Below are positions 61,501 to 64,000 of a stretch of 64,000 nucleotides of DNA, in pieces. This DNA comes from Liolophura sinensis (Eukaryota > Mollusca > Polyplacophora > Chitonida > Chitonidae), in the NCBI RefSeq assembly GCF_032854445.1, contig NC_088304.1:16405850-16469849 (forward strand), written 5' to 3'. How positions within the stretch are numbered: the stretch's first letter is position 1; every line of letters starts with the position of its first letter. The position numbers and the translations under genes were made by a program. Below the pieces are notes generated by a model that was not told the origin of the DNA, did not search any database, and saw only the letters and a program-made list of their open reading frames with translations.

Positions 61501-63493
61501 AGTGAGGGGGCAGGGGGAGTAAGGGTGTTGGTGTCCGGTTAAGCTGGTTTTTTGTAAGGTTCTGTATATTGGGCTCTCATACATGGATTAAAGGTTAAGC
61601 TTTTCTTATCTCCCTTGTCTAAGATATTGTATGTACATGTAAATGTACGTACTTAGATGGAAAGTTAAACCTTTTTTAGATCCCTGTTCTAAGGAGTGGT
61701 GTGGAAATTTATAACAGGCACTCATGTACATGGATTGAAGGTTAAGCCTTATTCTTCTTTTACAGCAATAGAAATCATTATTTTTTTTTTAATACATGTA
61801 TTTATAACTCCCCCACCCACCACCCTGTGGAGTATACTGGAATCACCCTGTGTGTTCTTCTGTCTATACATGCTCTTTTTTTACGTGCTTTTGTCCATGC
61901 ATCTTCTTCCAAGCTCCTGTGCTGATTTTGATGAAACTAACCTACCATACAGCTTGCCTATCATCTGAACTTGTGCATGCTAAAGTTTATTTGCAGTCAG
62001 GTAATTTCTTTCATAATTAACCCCATTTAGGACTTAGCATAATGGATTCAGATTTTGTCCATGCAACTTTTCCTAAAGTACTGAATTTATTTCCATGAAA
62101 CTTTAATATACTTTTTCCCTATCATCTACACTTGTGCATGCTTAAATTTAATTAAAATCAGGTAATTATTTTTCATAATTACTCCCATCCAGGTATTTGA
62201 TTGAATAATGGATTTTCAGATTTGGACCATGCGACTTTGCTAAAGTATTGCACCAATTTCCCGGAAACTTTGTGTATATCTTTTAAATATCTACATGCTT
62301 AATAATTATGACAGTCTGATTATTATTTATATGTTCATAGTTACCACCATGTATGTACATGGTGTAATAATGCTTTCCATGCATACAGCTAAACGAGCAC
62401 GCTGAAGACACACTTCATTATCGTGATGTACATGAAATTCTACATTTCATAAGGATAACATCTGTGAATATCTGAGAATAACACCTGATGGCACTTTATT
62501 TTGGTATAGAAGTCAGTATTTGAACATATCACCTGAGTTGAATATTATGCAGCTTTACGAACTGCTCAGTCAGGGGAGCTAGCGGAGTTCTCTGAATGCA
62601 TTGGTAAAATAAACAGTGCGAAACTGTAAAAAGGGCTTTCTAGGATTATACAGTTAGTTGTGTATGTATGTATGAAACATGTTAGATCTGCCCTCTTTAC
62701 TACATGTGCATGTAGGTTTGTGTTGTGTACGAGAATGTACAGCGTTTAATTATATGACCTGGTGTAAATAATTGATGTCTGGCTAATGAGAAATCTTGTT
62801 ATCAGAAATAATGTGGTGGAATCGGCATTGAGTTTGACCTAACTGTGTTACACACACACATACATGTACATGTGTACACTCCTGTACTTGAGCCTACACT
62901 CTACCAGCTTGGCCAAAAACCTGCAGAATACATAGGCTTCATACCCTATGTACATGTATTTATAAGTATAACTCATATATTTATGCTACCGTATGTAATG
63001 ACACTGGTATTCACCATTTTCTTACTCCCACAATCATGACTGGTGATACAGATCCATTCTATGTGAACAACAGTGAAATAAATTAAAACAGATATTATTG
63101 AATGTGCATTTAAACAAACCTGATATTTTTTCATTTGGTGTATAGGCACATGTACCTGGTATAAAATACTAACTAAATAAATTGATTGGCATGTACGTAC
63201 ATGTATGATAGAAGTTGAACATTTCTTCAAATATAGTAGCTCAGTATACATGTGCTTTTATAAAGAGTATAACAGAACACGGACACTGTACATGTATTTC
63301 ACTGCTGTGTTAGTTCTACAGATGTGTGTTATGTATGTGTGTAAATTGTCACTTACAGAAAATCAGTGGACAGCAACAAGAACCAAACAAAGAAGCCTGT
63401 TCCAGCGTACAACCCCAAGTACCTGTGGATCAGACTGGCCATATTTGAGAAACACCTGGCCAAAATTCTGGATTATCTTGTTCAGAATCACAG
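40508..63493 (+). CDS. SGSM1: SGSM (RUN-TBC small G-protein signalling modulator), first five coding exons, runs off the window
   Basis: Exons: 40508-40556, 40662-40705, 41744-41819, 48643-48807 and 63359-63493; the rest lies beyond the window. Phases agree throughout. The N-terminus reads [14 protein letters not shown], then [20 protein letters not shown] across exons 2-3, the SGSM1/2 signature preceding and entering the RUN domain. Exon 4 gives [20 protein letters not shown] and exon 5 [20 protein letters not shown] (family recall, no search). SGSM proteins bind Rap through the RUN region and act as Rab GAPs through a C-terminal TBC domain, which is not in this window. Exon 4 meets TGA right after EVARW at about 48773. 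The family-like frame ([13 protein letters not shown]) resumes one base off and leads correctly into exon 5, so one base seems to be missing near 48769-48772: a sequencing error, allele or disabling mutation. A second ATG at 40525 is an alternative start. SGSM1 versus SGSM2 cannot be decided. Confidence 0.5.
42672..42989 (-). mobile_element. SINE family B copy in SGSM intron 3
   Basis: Shares ATGATGACGAAGGAATCCTT and GTGCTGCTTCACTGAGACGC. On the minus strand the head reads GACCCCGATAGCACAGTTGG followed by TAGAGCGTACGG, a good tRNA A-box region, with GGGTCAATCCT as a B-box-like element. A deletion removes the CAGTGCATGTAATG segment. Confidence 0.5.
46330..47245. repeat. 26-bp minisatellite in SGSM intron 3
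   Basis: About 35 variable copies of GATGACAGTAGTGTTGCCAT plus CACAAG. Variants include GGATGGCAATAG and ACACGGATGG. A short SINE 3' tail (46479-46506) is embedded near the start. Confidence 0.5.
47882..48150 (+). mobile_element. SINE family A, full length, young copy with A tail and perfect TSD
   Basis: This is the best reference copy in the window. The tRNA-like head GGGCCTCCGTGGCTCAGTCG carries an A-box match (TGGCTCAGTCGG) and a B-box-like GAGTTCAAGACC. The body contains GCTCATGCTGCCTTCCTCTC, CCGGGCTCTGCCCGG and CACCATAATGCTGGCGCCG, and ends GAGTACGGCGTAAACACC. The tail is AATC followed by about 22 A, unlike the AAATA repeats of other copies. The 13-bp duplication TCCATCAACTCAC (47869-47881 and 48151-48163) is perfect. 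It lies in SGSM intron 3, about 490 bp before exon 4. Confidence 0.5.
48395..48605 (+). mobile_element. MITE-like repeat (family C) close to SGSM exon 4
   Basis: Contains CAGTGCAATTTATGCACC, TGCATTGGTTGGGTTGGCCA and CTCAAAATATGCTTGAATAG. It ends about 40 bp before exon 4. A partial relative (CTCAAAATATGCTTGAATAA) lies at 61378-61435. Confidence 0.5.
51567..51580. promoter_or_regulatory. Palindromic X-box (RFX-type site) in SGSM intron 4
   Basis: GTTGCCATGGCAAC, extended to the 16-bp palindrome AGTTGCCATGGCAACT, matches the RFX dimer consensus. It sits in an unusually GC-rich, non-repetitive island (about 51440-51690) within an AT-rich intron, suggesting an enhancer. RFX binding is inferred from the motif alone. 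Confidence 0.5.
52370..53250 (+). repeat. Large dispersed repeat D, copy 1 (SGSM intron 4)
   Basis: Contains repeated CATGGATTGAAGGTTAAGC blocks, then TATACTGGAATCATCCTGT and tandem diverged units with TTTTGTCCATGCA and ATCATCTGAACTTGTGCATG. It shares order and orientation with 61545-62340. Confidence 0.5.
60230..60778. repeat. 24-bp minisatellite in SGSM intron 4
   Basis: About 22 copies of GATGACCAAAAAAGGTGTCA plus CAAA, with AGAAAAGG, ACAAAGGCATC and related variants. Confidence 0.5.
60909..61153 (-). mobile_element. SINE family A, near full length with TSD, in SGSM intron 4
   Basis: From its TTTATTATTTTATTTC tail to GAGCCACGGAGGCCC, flanked by CACATACATGT at 60898-60908 and 61154-61164. 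It forms an inverted pair with the next copy downstream. Confidence 0.5.
61206..61312 (+). mobile_element. SINE family A, 5'-truncated, inverted relative to its neighbour
   Basis: Short 3' part with GCAACCTGCGGATGATCCTG and the AAATAAATAAATAC tail, about 50 bp after an opposite-strand copy. Confidence 0.5.
61545..62340 (+). repeat. Large dispersed repeat D, copy 2 (SGSM intron 4)
   Basis: Same block order as the copy about 9 kb upstream: CATGGATTGAAGGTTAAGC, TATACTGGAATCACCCTGT, then three units of about 165 bp with TTTGTCCATGCA...GATGAAAC. Divergence suggests an old duplication or two members of a family rather than a recent copy. Confidence 0.5.
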
Positions 63494-63690
63494 GTGAGGA
63501 GTCGTCATTTGATGAATTACACATAGATTTTCATCACGGGACTAAAATTCTGGCTTAATTACCTGACTCAGAGTTGCAGGTGAGCAGTCATTGTGTGATG
63601 AATTACATTTTTCATCACAGGACTAAAATTCTGGTTTAATTACCTGACTCAGAGTCGCAGGTAAGCAGTCATTGTGTGATGAATGATATG
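63487..63690 (+). repeat. Tandem duplication carrying the SGSM exon 5 splice donor
   Basis: The sequence around the exon 5 donor, CACAG|GTGAGGAGTCGTC, recurs as TGCAG|GTGAGCAGTCATTG at 63579/63580 and CGCAG|GTAAGCAGTCATTG at 63660/63661, with the following 'ATGAATTACA' and 'ACTAAAATTCTGG' blocks also repeated. The unit is about 81-86 bp in 2.5 copies. The later donors match the consensus at least as well as the first, but reading past the first one meets TGA at once (AGG TGA). Confidence 0.5.
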
Positions 63691-63849
63691 TTTATTATGT
63701 GGCTATAATACTGGAATGCTTATTTCAGGACTTCATGTGAAATGAGTGCATAAAATAACTATGAGCTGAGCTTGCAATTTCGCAGTGGTTAGTGCCAGTA
63801 TAAACCATGTAGTGGTACAATGAATTCTTGCTTTCTTAAAGGGTTTTCC

Positions 63850-64000
63850 TCATGCTGGCTTTATCTTTGGTCATACATGGGAAGGTCTGTCGCAGCCTGC
63901 GGATGGTCATGGGCTTTTCTCCCACCATAATACTGACTTCTGTCATATAAGTGATATATTTTTAAGTACTGTGTAGAACACCTATCAAATAAATACATAG
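63850..64000 (+). mobile_element. SINE family A, 5'-truncated, reaching the window edge
   Basis: From TCATGCTGGCTTTATCTTTG to the CAAATAAATACATAG tail. Whether the tail continues cannot be seen. Confidence 0.5.

Overview
The window is eukaryotic nuclear DNA. It has split genes with GT-AG introns of up to about 14.5 kb, AT-rich non-coding DNA, many minisatellites and several short interspersed element families. The conserved genes are animal genes. The SINE styles resemble those of molluscs and other lophotrochozoans, so a marine lophotrochozoan (mollusc or brachiopod) is the best guess; the species cannot be fixed from this sequence.

Layout. (1) 1-9.9 kb: no exon found, but SINEs, a 51-bp minisatellite, an (AT)n tract and a group of 15-nt hairpin motifs. 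(2) 9,975-12,425, + strand: the last three coding exons of a TLC-domain membrane protein of the TLCD1/2 group; its N-terminal exon was not located. (3) 12.4-21.7 kb: a likely long 3' UTR, then intergenic DNA with several tandem arrays, including a 17-bp satellite that has evolved a 51-bp three-monomer higher-order unit. (4) 21,744-39,871, - strand: a complete 16-exon VPS33A gene encoding about 612 aa, the SM-family subunit of the HOPS/CORVET tethering complexes. Its introns carry minisatellites, SINEs, a near-perfect 34-bp inverted repeat and, on the opposite strand in intron 10, a two-exon gene for a 73-aa protein that I do not recognise. (5) 39,872-40,507: a 636-bp interval between divergently oriented start codons, probably a shared bidirectional promoter. 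(6) 40,508-63,493 and beyond, + strand: the first five coding exons of an SGSM (small G-protein signalling modulator) gene covering the N-terminus and part of the RUN domain. Exon 4 appears to lack one base, which breaks the frame.

The two well-supported head-to-head genes both act in Rab/Rap and endolysosomal membrane traffic (HOPS/CORVET fusion; RUN-TBC GTPase control). A functional link is only inference. The items most worth following up are the nested antisense gene, the SGSM frameshift and tandemly copied splice donor, the paired alternative junction in VPS33A, the 17-bp higher-order satellite, the 32.3-kb inverted repeat and an RFX-type palindrome in a GC-richer island of SGSM intron 4. 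No complete new multi-gene system was found. [Form note: the original gave no feature confidence values; the uniform 0.5 is a placeholder required by the schema, not an assessment.]
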